32,399 nucleotides of DNA from Eubacteriales bacterium (GTDB lineage: Bacteria > Bacillota > Clostridia > Lachnospirales > Lachnospiraceae), in assembly GCA_030524585.1 (NCBI GenBank), contig JAUNGJ010000024.1, forward strand, positions 10,132-42,530, written 5' to 3'. Positions 32,390-32,399 of this stretch are shown here, one piece after another. The notes below the pieces were generated by a model. That model worked only from the letters and a program-made list of their open reading frames with translations, made no database searches and was not told where the DNA came from. The translations under genes and the position numbers were made by a program. The first letter of the stretch is position 1. Every line of letters begins with the position of its first letter.

Positions 32390-32399
32390 GAATATTAAG

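Noticed and set aside
1-32399. CRISPR arrays, tRNA or rRNA genes, complete insertion sequences, prophage genes
   Set aside because: Looked for by eye on both strands; no regularly spaced repeats, no tRNA-like cloverleaf outside the T-box region, and no intact transposase were found.

Overview
The window looks like chromosomal DNA of a spore-forming, gut-type Firmicute, most likely Lachnospiraceae (Clostridium scindens/Dorea-like). The grounds are the spoIIAA-spoIIAB-sigF block followed by spoVA genes, a T-box-controlled valS, strong AGGAGG-type ribosome binding sites, moderate GC, and protein family choice (DUF1848, DUF4143 ATPase, AEC carrier, Rpn fragment). The species cannot be fixed from sequence reading alone.

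Layout. 1-3338: the C-terminal end of an RND efflux pump, a small HD hydrolase, a DUF1848 protein and an AEC transporter, all on +. 3339-4717: a DUF4143 ATPase preceded by a long perfect hairpin. 4787-9389 (-): a four-gene operon, MFS transporter > Old-Yellow-Enzyme flavin/Fe-S reductase > NTF2-like dehydratase > short-chain dehydrogenase, with a divergent helix-turn-helix regulator (9714-11153). 11466-11774: a stand-alone Rpn C-terminus. 11843-20013: promoter, valine T-box leader, valS, an LTA-synthase-like sulfatase, folC, a 45-residue ORF and a bitopic TPR protein. 20117-23340: spoIIAA, spoIIAB, sigF, a 53-residue membrane ORF, spoVAA, spoVAB, spoVAC. 23467-30903: HAD phosphatase, a 34-residue Tyr-rich ORF, a YheO/DauR-like regulator divergent from ridA-PLP enzyme-nhaC, then amidohydrolase, alpha/beta hydrolase and an HD phosphohydrolase. 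31006-32389: spoVAD and spoVAE.

Two systems stand out. First, the 4.8-9.4 kb operon has the enzyme types of the core bile-acid 7-dehydroxylation (bai) pathway: MFS importer, BaiCD/BaiH-type ene-reductase, BaiE-type dehydratase with matching Tyr/Asp/His residues, and BaiA-type SDR. It lacks the CoA ligase and CoA transferase in this window and carries its own large regulator. I infer a reductive/dehydrating pathway for an unidentified polycyclic or enone-type host or dietary compound. Second, the spoVA operon, which encodes the dipicolinic acid channel, is split by about 7.6 kb of unrelated metabolic genes. Both halves are preceded by the same forespore-type promoter pattern, GTATA-N17-CATACTA (21587-21615 and 30935-30963), so co-expression could survive the split.

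The ridA-PLP-nhaC operon has a textbook promoter (TTGACA-N17-TATAAT) and a perfect 11-bp-arm palindrome beside it, between the operon and its probable regulator.
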